Shown one piece after another: positions 24,139-33,900 of a stretch of 64,000 nucleotides of DNA; the stretch's first letter is position 1, and each line of letters begins with the position of its first letter. The translations under genes were made by a program, and so were the position numbers. The stretch is from NCBI GenBank assembly GCA_024402695.1, contig JAKSTG010000003.1, positions 94,482 through 158,481 of the forward strand, given 5' to 3'. This DNA is from Treponema sp. (lineage in GTDB: Bacteria; Spirochaetota; Spirochaetia; Treponematales; Treponemataceae). The notes beneath the pieces are model-generated. The model did not search any database. It saw nothing but the letters and a program-made list of their open reading frames with translations, and was not told the DNA's origin.

Positions 24139-25416
24139 ATGAAAATCGAAACAAAATGTCTTCATTCCGGTTATACACCAAAAAATGGTGAACCAAGTCA
24201 GGTACCTATCGTTCAGAGTACAACTTACCGCTTTGATTCTTGTGATCATGTTGCTGCTCTTTTTGACAAACCAACAGAATTCATGTATTCACGTTTTGCA
24301 AATCCAACTTGTGAAGCAGTAGAAAAGAAAATTGCCGATCTTGAAGGCGGTGTAGGCTGTATGCTCACTTCATCTGGCCAGGCTGCATCACTTCTTTCTA
24401 TATTAAACCTTTGTTCTGCAGGTGACAGTTTTATCGCTTCTTCTTCTATTTACGGGGGAACAATCAATCTTTTCGGTTTTACTCTTAAAAAGCTTGGTAT
24501 TGAAGTTATCTGGGTAGACGTTGATGCTGACTACGACACAATCGTTAAGGCAATCAAACCAAATACAAAATGTATTTTCGGTGAAACAATTGCAAATCCT
24601 GCCCTTACAATTTTTGACTTTGAACTTTGGGCAAAAGCCGCACACGACAATGACATTCCTCTTATTGTAGACAATACTTTTGCAACTCCATACCTTTGTC
24701 GTCCTTTCGAATTCGGCTGTGACATTGTTGTTCACTCAACAACAAAATACATGGACGGACACGCAGTACAGGGTGGTGGTGCCATCGTTGACTCAGGTAA
24801 CTTTGACTGGGAAGCTGCTTACAAGAAAACAGGAAAATTCGCAGACATGGTTGAACCTGATGAATCTTACCATGGACTTAAATATGTAGGAGACTTCGGA
24901 AAAGCCGCTTATATCGTAAAAGCAAGAACTCAGCTTATGCGCGACTTCGGATGTTATCCTGCAGCACAGAGTGCTTTCTACCTGAACCTTGGTCTGGAAA
25001 CACTTTCAGTTCGTATGCCACGTTACTGTGAAAACGCAAAGAAAGTTGCTGAATACTTCAAGAAATCTGACAAGATTGCCAGCGTAACTTACCCAGGACT
25101 TCCTGGAGACAAATACTACGAAAAGGCACAGAAGTATCTTCCACTTGGAACAGCCGGTGTAGTTTCAATTTCAATTAAGGGTGGCCGCGATGCAGCAGTT
25201 CGCTTCATGGATGCTCTGAAACTTGCCTCAGACGAAGTTCATGTTGCCGACATCCGTACTTGTGTTCTTCACCCTGCAAGTGCAACACACCGCCAGCTTT
25301 CTGACGAACAGCTTGTTGCTGCCGGAATTGACGGCGGTATGGTTCGCTTCTCTTGTGGTCTTGAAAATGTAGAAGACATTATTGCTGATATTGATCGCGG
25401 TCTCGCAGCTATCTAG
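24139..25416 (+). CDS. Cys/Met metabolism PLP enzyme (O-acetylhomoserine sulfhydrylase or methionine gamma-lyase type)
   Basis: A 425-residue fold-type I PLP enzyme. It has the family start (ETKCLHSGY), YSRFANPTCEAVEKKIADLEGG, SSGQAAS, and PLP Lys203 in STTKYMDGH. The ~45-residue insert after the active-site Lys and the length fit O-acetylhomoserine sulfhydrylase (MetY), but methionine gamma-lyase is nearly as good. I start at ATG 24139 (MKIETK), which has GGGG before it. A TATAAT at 24123-24128 puts the RNA start within a few bases. A long terminator follows. Confidence 0.88.
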   Translation: MKIETKCLHSGYTPKNGEPSQVPIVQSTTYRFDSCDHVAALFDKPTEFMYSRFANPTCEAVEKKIADLEGGVGCMLTSSGQAASLLSILNLCSAGDSFIASSSIYGGTINLFGFTLKKLGIEVIWVDVDADYDTIVKAIKPNTKCIFGETIANPALTIFDFELWAKAAHDNDIPLIVDNTFATPYLCRPFEFGCDIVVHSTTKYMDGHAVQGGGAIVDSGNFDWEAAYKKTGKFADMVEPDESYHGLKYVGDFGKAAYIVKARTQLMRDFGCYPAAQSAFYLNLGLETLSVRMPRYCENAKKVAEYFKKSDKIASVTYPGLPGDKYYEKAQKYLPLGTAGVVSISIKGGRDAAVRFMDALKLASDEVHVADIRTCVLHPASATHRQLSDEQLVAAGIDGGMVRFSCGLENVEDIIADIDRGLAAI

Positions 25417-25440
25417 AAAATCTGATTGTCTGATATATAA

Positions 25441-25489
25441 AAAGCTGTCTTTTGAAGTTTTTTCTAAGCTTCAAGGACAGCTTTTTTTT
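25441..25489 (+). terminator. Terminator after the PLP enzyme gene
   Basis: AAAGCTGTC/GACAGCTTT outer stem and TTGAAG/CTTCAA inner stem, then a run of T. Confidence 0.9.
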
Positions 25490-25659
25490 ATGTTTTTCCG
25501 CCCCAAAAAGCCCTTATTCGGGCCAAAAAAGCCAAAAAAAAATAAAAAAATGTTGTAAAAACGGGAAAAACTCCAAAACATAATATTGTCATAGGGTGAA
25601 TTCCGTAGTAACATCATACGTTAGGGTTTTTTGTTTTTTTAAAAACCCGCGGAAAACTA

Positions 25660-27594
25660 ATGAAAAATATTAAAAAAGTTGTTTTATTTCTTATTCTGAT
25701 TACCTTCCTTGCCAAAGGGTTTGCACTTGAATTTTCTCTTCGTGCTGTACCTACTGCATTTTTCCCTTGTTTGACTGGAGGTGCCGCAAAGTTTGAAACT
25801 GTTGGTGGCGGTGCATTTATTGATGGCGGCATCACACTTATGGACATGTTTGACGTTGGTCCTGAAATGGGAGTTTTCATTGTTCCTAAAATTGCATCAG
25901 GTGAATTTCTTGACGGTGAAGATCCAAACGCTGTTTTCATTCCTGTAGGAGTTCACGGAGAAGCAACTTTTTATCCTTTATCAAGACTTCAGACAACAGT
26001 CGGAGCTGCAGCCGGTTTTTATATCGGGACATCATCAAATAAAGTAGAGAACTCTGTATGGTATAGACTGTACGGAGACGCAGGTTTCAGACTTAACCCT
26101 ATGATTACTCTGGGTGTAAATGCGTCTCTTTTGGATTTTCAGAGCAGAACCTATTTCGGTAACCCTGGTTGTGCAGGTGTAACCGCAGGTGTTTCGGTTC
26201 AGGTAAAACTTGATACTGTTAAAAACGTAGGATCTGTTGACGGTGCCGTTTCTCAGGACGAAGATGTGTTCCCGCTTTTCTATGCAGTCTACAAAAATGT
26301 GCCTGTTGGGCAGGTCATAATAGGTAATAATGAGTCTGCCGGCATCAATAATGTGGTTGTAAAGTTCCGTGCAGCAGGTTATACCGCTTCGGAAATCGAA
26401 TGTGGCAGAATCAAATACATCAGAAAGCACAATACAGCTGAAGTTGATCTTTATGCCGACTTTGATGAGAACATTCTTCAGTTCTCTGAAGCCGGAAAAA
26501 TCCCTGGCGAAGTTGTAGTTGAATATGAACTCCTTGGTCAGAAGCGTTATTCAGTAATTCCTGTAATCATTCCTGTTTACAACCGTAACCAGGTCCGCTG
26601 GACTGATCCTGAAGTTCTGGCCAGTTATATTTCCGTTAAGTCTCAGGAAGTTCTTGAGTTTTCAAAATACGTAGTAGGAATTGCCCGTAACCATTTGCGT
26701 TCGGGGCTTAACCGTAACATGCAGTTTGCAATGTACCTTTTTGAAGGTATCAGACTTGCAGGCATCAAGTGCGAAAAAGATTCAGATACTCCTTATGCAG
26801 AATACCATGCTGATCCTGACATGCTTGACTTTATTCAGTATCCGTTCCAGACAATGCAGTTCAAAACAGGGGATTGTGATGATGTAGGAATCCTTACAAT
26901 GGCTCTTATGGAATCAGTTGGTATTCAGGTCGCATACATCCCTATGGCCGATGACTTTATTGTCTGCTTCAACACGGGAATCAAAGGAACAAAAGCTGAT
27001 TCTTTTTTTGACGGTTATGACCGCTTTATTGTAATTGGTGATGAAGTATGGATTCCACTGGCAATGTCTTCTCTCCGCGAAGGTTTCGTAAACTGCTGGT
27101 ATAAGGCAATTACTGATCTTCAGCAGGCAGAAGAAAACTACGAAGACATAAATCTTGTAATTCTTGAAGATGCCTGGCAAAGTTACGCACCTGCCGGTTT
27201 CTCAAGCGGAAAAGAAATTGATGTTAAGCCTGAAGAAGCGGCTCTTGTTTCTGCTTCCGAAGTTGATCTTTCACGTTATATCACAACTGAATACGGTCCG
27301 CGTATCGCAGCCGTTCAGGCTCAGATCAGAGCAAACGGACCAAGCGTAGAATTATACAATCAGCTTGGTCTTCTATATGTCCGTGCCGGAATGTACTCCA
27401 GTGCACTTCCGGTTTATGAACAGTCTGCAAAGATGGGTTCTACATCAGCTATGAACAATCTTGGAAACATCTGTTCTTTGCAGAAGAAATATGCTGAAGC
27501 CCTTGCATGGTACGAAAAGAGTCTTGAACTGGATCCTGAAAACAAGACCGCCTTGAAGGGTGTGGCTCGCATGAAAAGCGAGATAGAAAAGTAG
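25660..27594 (+). CDS. Outer-membrane-like protein with degenerate transglutaminase-like domain and TPRs
   Basis: A 644-residue exported protein. The signal peptide covers about 1-23 (LAKGFA). Residues ~25-180 alternate Gly/aromatic strands like a small outer-membrane barrel. An Ig-like segment (~195-305) ends in PVIIPVYNRN. A transglutaminase-like core follows with Cys406 in GDCDD. At the aligned catalytic positions the His of the neighbour is Asp432 and the Glu is Ala468, so catalysis is doubtful. Two TPR units (566-644) close the protein. The next gene begins 23 bases later and encodes a longer paralogue. The ribosome binding site is weak. The family name is unknown to me; the layout is seen directly. 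Confidence 0.75.
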   Translation: MKNIKKVVLFLILITFLAKGFALEFSLRAVPTAFFPCLTGGAAKFETVGGGAFIDGGITLMDMFDVGPEMGVFIVPKIASGEFLDGEDPNAVFIPVGVHGEATFYPLSRLQTTVGAAAGFYIGTSSNKVENSVWYRLYGDAGFRLNPMITLGVNASLLDFQSRTYFGNPGCAGVTAGVSVQVKLDTVKNVGSVDGAVSQDEDVFPLFYAVYKNVPVGQVIIGNNESAGINNVVVKFRAAGYTASEIECGRIKYIRKHNTAEVDLYADFDENILQFSEAGKIPGEVVVEYELLGQKRYSVIPVIIPVYNRNQVRWTDPEVLASYISVKSQEVLEFSKYVVGIARNHLRSGLNRNMQFAMYLFEGIRLAGIKCEKDSDTPYAEYHADPDMLDFIQYPFQTMQFKTGDCDDVGILTMALMESVGIQVAYIPMADDFIVCFNTGIKGTKADSFFDGYDRFIVIGDEVWIPLAMSSLREGFVNCWYKAITDLQQAEENYEDINLVILEDAWQSYAPAGFSSGKEIDVKPEEAALVSASEVDLSRYITTEYGPRIAAVQAQIRANGPSVELYNQLGLLYVRAGMYSSALPVYEQSAKMGSTSAMNNLGNICSLQKKYAEALAWYEKSLELDPENKTALKGVARMKSEIEK

Positions 27595-27617
27595 TTTTTA
27601 GTGGTAATTAAAAAAGT

Positions 27618-30600
27618 ATGGCAAAAAGAAAAACAACCCTGAAAGCAAAACGAGCTTCTTCTACGGCAAAAAAAGCCGCCGCAACTGCCGGTGTGGTTCT
27701 GTTCCTTGGAGCAACACCAGCTTATGCAAAACCTCAGTTTCTTTTAGGATTTTATCCTAATGTAAACATTCCGTTCTCTGTAGGCGGAAGTCCTTTGGGT
27801 GATTCGGCCGCAAAAGGAGAACTTGCTTACGGTATAGGCGGAACAGCCCGTTTCATTGTTCGTCCTGTTCCTATTGTTGATGTCTTTGCAGAAGGAACTT
27901 ACAACGTTCTGTCGTATCCTTATCTTAGAGACAATAAATATCTTGAACATCAGAAAATCAATCAGGTAAATGCTTATCTTGGAGCAGGGTATAATATCCC
28001 GCTTAATGACAGATTCAGCCTGAACGCTTCGATGAAAGCCGGTGTTTCTTTTGTAAACAGTGAACCGATTCTTTCTGCTGGAGCTTCTTTAGGATTCTCT
28101 TATAAATTCCATCCTGCTGTATCTGCCAGTGTAAATGTTAATGCCGATGTAAACGGACCAAAGATTATTCCTGTTGGACTTACTCCGGGGCTGGTAATCA
28201 ATCTGAATGAAGTTTTCTTCAAACAGAACAATGTTGATATTGAAGTTGTGGACCAGCAGCCGGTTTTCCCTGTTTTCTATTCATGGTATGAATCTAATGC
28301 CTTCGGTACAGTTCGAATCGCAAACCTGGAAGAAGGGGAAATCAGAAACGTAAAAGTTAGTTTCTTCCAGCCTCAGTACATGGCACAGCCTCATGTTTGT
28401 TGGGAAGAAGAAGTTCTTGGAAGAGAAGAGTTCATGGATGTAGACCTGACTGCCTTCTTCAATGAACGCATGCTGGAACTTACAGAACTTACAGATACTC
28501 AGTCTTCTGTAACAGTTGAATATACATATCTTGGACAGAAGCGCCGTAAAGAAATCCCTGTAATCATTCCGGTTTATGACCGTAACGCCATGAACTGGGA
28601 AGATGACCGCCGCGCCGCATCTTTCGTTTCCTCGAAAGATCCTGCCGCTATGTATTTCGCAAAACAGGTTGCAAGTATAGTCAGCGATAACCTTCGTTCC
28701 GGAGTCCCACAGAATATTCAGTACGCAATGGGTATTTTCGAAGCTTTGGATCAGTTCGGTCTGAGCTATGTTATTGACCCAACAAGTGCTTACTCCGACA
28801 AAATCGGAGGCAACTCAATCGACTTCCTTCAGTTCCCATACCAGACACTTATGTATCGTGGTGGTGACTGTGACGATATTTCCATTCTTGTCTGTTCGCT
28901 TTTTGAAGCAGTTTCTATTAATACCGCTTTCATTACAGTTCCTGGTCATATTTATATGGCTTTTGACACAGGCGTTTCCGAAGAAGATGCGCCTTCTCAG
29001 TTTTCGGATCTTTCGCAGGTAATTATTCGTGACGGAAAAGTCTGGATGCCTCTTGAAGTAACAATCAGTGATGAAGGATTCAATAAAGCCTGGCGCGTAG
29101 GTGCCCGTGAATGGAACGTTGCCGATATCAACGGCGAAGCAGCACTTTATCCTATGGCAGAATCCTGGCAGATTTACAAACCTGTAAGTGTGCCTGGTGC
29201 TCAGGCAAACTTTGTTATGCCTGAAAAGAGACTCATTGCAAAGCGTTTTGAACACCGCATTGATGAATGGGTTATGCGCGAAATTGAACCTTCAATCAGA
29301 GAATACAGAGCTGTTCTTGCCGCAAAATACGACAAAGCCGTTCAGAATAATCTTGGGGTTCTTTACAGCCGTTACGGACTTTTCAGCGAAGCTGAATCGG
29401 AATTCAAGGACCTTAGAAAAAAAGGTTACCTGCCTGCTGTAATCAATACAGCAAACGTTTACTTTGCAAAACAGAGCTACAACAAAGCTCTTGCTTCATA
29501 TAAAGCAGTTCTGCGTGAAGATCCAGAAAATGAACTTGCAGTTCTTGGTATTTCCCGCTGCCAGTGGGAACTTGGAAATTTCCGCGAAAGCGACAAGTAT
29601 TACGATCAGCTTAAGGAAATGAATCCTGAACTGGCCGGTGAATACACTTATCTGGCATCCTTTACTGAATCTAAAGGCCGTGCATATTCTTTGGCTGAAC
29701 GCCTGGATACTTTGTCCTGGTCTTTGCAGCATTCAGAAGCAATGCCTGTTAAAGAAGATGAGCGTCTTAAGAAAGCAGCTGTCAGCAACAATGAACCGGA
29801 GCCAGAATACGAACTTCCTCCTCTGGATCTGACAGATGAAAACCGTTTCGAAATGGACAACGTTCCTGAAGAAAAGAAACGCGAAACAGAAGAAGAACTT
29901 CTTGCAGAGATTCAGGAAGAAGAAAGGGAAGAAGCCGAAGCCGCAGAGCTTGAACCAGTTATCGAACAGAACCTGGTTCTGGCACCAGAAGATTTTGCCG
30001 TTGAAGAACTTGCAGCAGCCGAACCGGTTGCAGAACTGGAACCGGTTTCAGACCCTGAAACACTTTTTGCAGGGGAGCTTCCTGACTTCCTGTTTGCAGA
30101 TCTTAAATCTTTGGAACCAGACTTCCTCGTAGAAGAATCAGAAGAAGAAACTCCTGAAGAAAAGGCAATCGCCGCTCTTGAAAAAGAAAACAAAAAAGCA
30201 GAAGAGCCTGTATATCAGGATGTATGGACAAAAATCGTAGTTGAAGAAAAGAAGGAAGAAGAAGCTCCTGTAGTTAATCGTGAAATCCCACGCTTTACAG
30301 AATCTCCTTCTGCTGAATGGGCTCCAGAAGAAGCCTTCACTGTAGCAGTAATTCCTGGAATGCGCTCATTCGACGAAGAAATGGGAAATACCCAGAATGA
30401 AAAAGCCTTCCTTTTCCAGGAAACAGAAGACGATTCAGACGATGTTGAAAACTTTGACGTTTTTGCAAGCAACGAAGACACAGCAGTTCTTGCAAAACAG
30501 GAAGAAGACAATGTTGAAGTAAATCCATTCGGAAGCTTCTTTGACGATCCACTTCCACCTGTTCTTCCAGCCGAAGAACTTAAAGAAGAAATTAAGGCAG

Positions 30601-30995
30601 TTTCTGAAGAAAAGAATTCTGCTTATGAAAAATCAACAGAACCTGTTGTAACAGAAAATGTTGAAGCACCTGAAACAGAAGAAGTTTCTGGAATTGCTGA
30701 AGTTTCCGGAACCTCTGCAGCGGGAAAAGTTCCTGCGGTTGAAGTAAACGAAAGCGCAGCTCCGGCAATAGCCGTTGAATCAGCAGAAACTAAAGTTTCA
30801 GAAAAAATAGAAAACTCTGAGTCAAAGACCGAAGAAAGATCTTCCGCAGCTGAATCAGTTTCGGAAAAAGAAGAAAAGGAAAGTAAAGGTGGTATAGCCG
30901 CCGTTGTCGCTCTGCTCCTGTCTTCTGCAGGTGCTTTGAGTGTTAGCCTTAGCAAGAAAAAACGTAAGCCGGAATCGGCAGAAGGAAACAAATAA
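27618..30995 (+). CDS. Envelope protein: barrel-like N-terminus, transglutaminase-like domain, TPRs, acidic linker, C-terminal membrane helix
   Basis: An 1125-residue paralogue of the previous protein. The signal peptide (1-38) ends TPAYA. The order is: barrel-like domain 40-200, Ig-like 210-310, transglutaminase-like 330-490 with Cys418 (GDCDD), His444 (PGHIY) and Glu480 (WMPLEVT) as plausible catalytic triad, TPRs 574-681, and a ~360-residue Glu/Pro/Ala-rich linker (725-1085). It ends with a hydrophobic helix (1091-1111) and a Lys-rich tail SKKKRK. If the N-terminal barrel sits in the outer membrane and the C-terminal helix in the inner membrane, the acidic linker would span the periplasm; that is inference. 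The stop codon overlaps the ATG of the giant gene (TAATG). Confidence 0.75.
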   Translation: MAKRKTTLKAKRASSTAKKAAATAGVVLFLGATPAYAKPQFLLGFYPNVNIPFSVGGSPLGDSAAKGELAYGIGGTARFIVRPVPIVDVFAEGTYNVLSYPYLRDNKYLEHQKINQVNAYLGAGYNIPLNDRFSLNASMKAGVSFVNSEPILSAGASLGFSYKFHPAVSASVNVNADVNGPKIIPVGLTPGLVINLNEVFFKQNNVDIEVVDQQPVFPVFYSWYESNAFGTVRIANLEEGEIRNVKVSFFQPQYMAQPHVCWEEEVLGREEFMDVDLTAFFNERMLELTELTDTQSSVTVEYTYLGQKRRKEIPVIIPVYDRNAMNWEDDRRAASFVSSKDPAAMYFAKQVASIVSDNLRSGVPQNIQYAMGIFEALDQFGLSYVIDPTSAYSDKIGGNSIDFLQFPYQTLMYRGGDCDDISILVCSLFEAVSINTAFITVPGHIYMAFDTGVSEEDAPSQFSDLSQVIIRDGKVWMPLEVTISDEGFNKAWRVGAREWNVADINGEAALYPMAESWQIYKPVSVPGAQANFVMPEKRLIAKRFEHRIDEWVMREIEPSIREYRAVLAAKYDKAVQNNLGVLYSRYGLFSEAESEFKDLRKKGYLPAVINTANVYFAKQSYNKALASYKAVLREDPENELAVLGISRCQWELGNFRESDKYYDQLKEMNPELAGEYTYLASFTESKGRAYSLAERLDTLSWSLQHSEAMPVKEDERLKKAAVSNNEPEPEYELPPLDLTDENRFEMDNVPEEKKRETEEELLAEIQEEEREEAEAAELEPVIEQNLVLAPEDFAVEELAAAEPVAELEPVSDPETLFAGELPDFLFADLKSLEPDFLVEESEEETPEEKAIAALEKENKKAEEPVYQDVWTKIVVEEKKEEEAPVVNREIPRFTESPSAEWAPEEAFTVAVIPGMRSFDEEMGNTQNEKAFLFQETEDDSDDVENFDVFASNEDTAVLAKQEEDNVEVNPFGSFFDDPLPPVLPAEELKEEIKAVSEEKNSAYEKSTEPVVTENVEAPETEEVSGIAEVSGTSAAGKVPAVEVNESAAPAIAVESAETKVSEKIENSESKTEERSSAAESVSEKEEKESKGGIAAVVALLLSSAGALSVSLSKKKRKPESAEGNK

Positions 30996-33900
30996 TGAAG
31001 AAAGTTAGAAAAATTTTTGCTTTATCTCTCGCAGCTTTTATGCTTCTGACAGTTACAGCCTGTAAAAACTGGATGACAGGCGGACTTTTTGACAGCATTG
31101 AAGAAGAAGTAAAAGTTGCTACAGCAGACAAAATCCCTGTTTATGTAAGTACTGCCGCATCTGTAATGGGTAAGACAGTTCCAGAAGGAGAATCAACCCA
31201 GAAGATGGGAGTTTCTTTCACAGTAAAACTGGAACGTATTGAACCTTCTTATGCTTTTTACAAATGGTTTGCTTTCTCTACAAAGGATCTTGAAGAAGCA
31301 AAATCAGAAGGACTTGGAGATAAGTTCCCTTTCAATACACAGAACCCTAACAGAAACTTCGTTCTTGATGATGACTTCGAAACAAGATACATGAAGTATT
31401 CTGAAAAACTGGCCGGTGCAGTTGAAATCAAAAATGCAGACAAAGAAGAAGCCGTTGTAACAATCAAAGAAGTTCGAGATGACATTGTTATTGTTCCTGT
31501 TTGTGCAGCTCGCGCTGTTCTGAACTCCGATGATACTTATCCTGCAACTCTGGCCTACATGCTGGACCAGAGAGCCGTACGCAACCAGAGAGTTGTTCTG
31601 GCCTTTGACAAGGATATGGATTTTTCAACTTTTGTTACCTGTACAAATCCTTCAAAGACTTATGAAAAAGATGAAAACGACAATAATATTTATTACATCG
31701 AAAAAGAAGACGGGGATGTAGAATATTTCTATGACTGGGACCGTTCAAAGATTCAGATCTCGGTTTACGATACAAACAAAAACCTTCTTTCTGATGATGA
31801 ATCATATTCTTTCTTCAAGCTTCCAATGCCTAACCCAAAGGATAGCCGTCAGATCTTCATTACACCTGACACACAGAACAAGAAGCTTCCAAAATTTGCA
31901 AAAATCAGAATTACAATTGCTGAAGAAGTAAAAGACTCTTACGGTTACAAACTGGAAAGTGATATTGTTTATACTTATCTGGTAGGTGCAAGTGATGACG
32001 AAGGTAACCCAATCTTCAAACTTCTTTCTTGTGGTCGTCCTCGTACTGGTCTTGCCGCAAACGAAAACACCTGGTCCGATTACGATGGATTTATGGATGC
32101 CGAAGGAGACCTTACAACTGTTCTTCCTGAAGCTACTACAAACATCAATGACTGGACAAGCGACCTTGTGAGCCAGACTTTTGCACACCGTATTACAGAC
32201 AGAATTGATGTTCTTGTTCAGATTGTAGATATGGTTAAAGAGGGGGTTGAAAGTACAACCGCTTCCGACAACGAAATTGATCACTTTACAGTTCGCGCAC
32301 GCCACCTTGTAAACCTTGACGGAACTCCTGGAACAGGTGCAATCTATGAAAACATCGCCGAAAAAAATTACGATGCTCTTATTTACCATGGAGGCGCAAA
32401 GAACTTCGAAGACGGTGAACCTGGTGAAAATTGTAATGACCCTGATGCAGGTTATGCATTCCCATATTATCTTCCAGAAAATATTCCTGACGGACTTATA
32501 AAGCTGGAGTTTTTTGCAGTTGATATTACAGGAAACTCTGGGGAAGAGACTCCTTACGCAATTTACGTTGTAAAAGATACTTCAGCTCCTGATATTTCAT
32601 CTCAGGCAAGCAAAATTAAATCTGCTTCTGTAAATACACTGAACTCATGGTTCAATGACAGAACAATCGAAGCTCTTTCTTTCAGAGCTGATTCATCAAA
32701 CAAATTTGTAGATACAATTAATGTTGGAACAGAAGAGAATCCTGTAATTCATGATGTTGCTCCAATCTTCATGAGCGATGGAACCAATGCAAAACTTTTC
32801 TGGAACTTCGGTAATTCTCCAACAGACATGGCCGGCATTCAGGAAATTAAATACGGAGAAGATGACATTTACGAAATGACAAACCTGGTAGACTTTATTA
32901 AAGACCAGGGTGTTCAGGGTGCTATGACTTTCTATGCACAGGTATCCGATGACCTTGGAAACGTTTCTGATTTTGTAAAAATTCCTCTGGAAATTTACTA
33001 CGACAATCAGGCTCCTGCAAATACTGGAATCTTGCCTCCTGGAAGCGAAAATGGAATTTACCCTGAAACAGGAATTGAAAAGGGAAGCACATTAACAGAA
33101 CCTAAGAAATATTTTACACGCGATACATCTCTTTCACTTACACTTTCTTCTGTAGATGCAGATTCAGCTACAGGTGTTGAATCTGCCGCAGCCACTGCAA
33201 CTTCTTCGGGACTGGCAGGTTTCTTTGTTTCAGAATCAAAATATGCCGATGTACAGGCAGAAGCTCTTAAGGTAGAAAACGGTGTACAGATTTCACCGGA
33301 CTTCAAAAAGGCTGTAGACGGAAAATCAACCGTACAGTTTGCAACAGGGGCCGAAAACGATACAGGTAAAAATTACTTCCTGTACTCCATGGACTATGCA
33401 TTGAACCCTTCTGAAGTTCCTACAGAAATTACAGTTATTCAGGATACAACTGGTCCAGGCGTAGAATTTACAGACAATGCTTCCTACTCATACAAAGCTG
33501 AATCAGAATATTTTAAGGAACTGGATGATGAAGCCGACGGCTCAGACGATTCCGATATTGCTCTTGGAACAGCAGGAAGCGAAAACCTTTCTGGTGAAGT
33601 AAAAGGTGTTTCAAAGGGAATATATTATTACAACCTTTCACAGGATTCTTTCCCTATAGATGTAACAATTAAAAACCAGCACGCTGGCCTGGATTCAGGT
33701 CTCTACTATTTTGAAGTTGAAAATGCAGCAACAGGCGTTAAAACTTCTTATGGAATGAATGCCGCAAAAGCCACAGAAAGAACTGAATCTGTAAATCTTC
33801 CGGAAGGAACTTATAAAGTGATTGCCTACGATAATCTGGGCAACAAAACAGTAACAGAAACCTTCACAATTGTTCAGGATAAGAGCATTCCTGAAACAGG

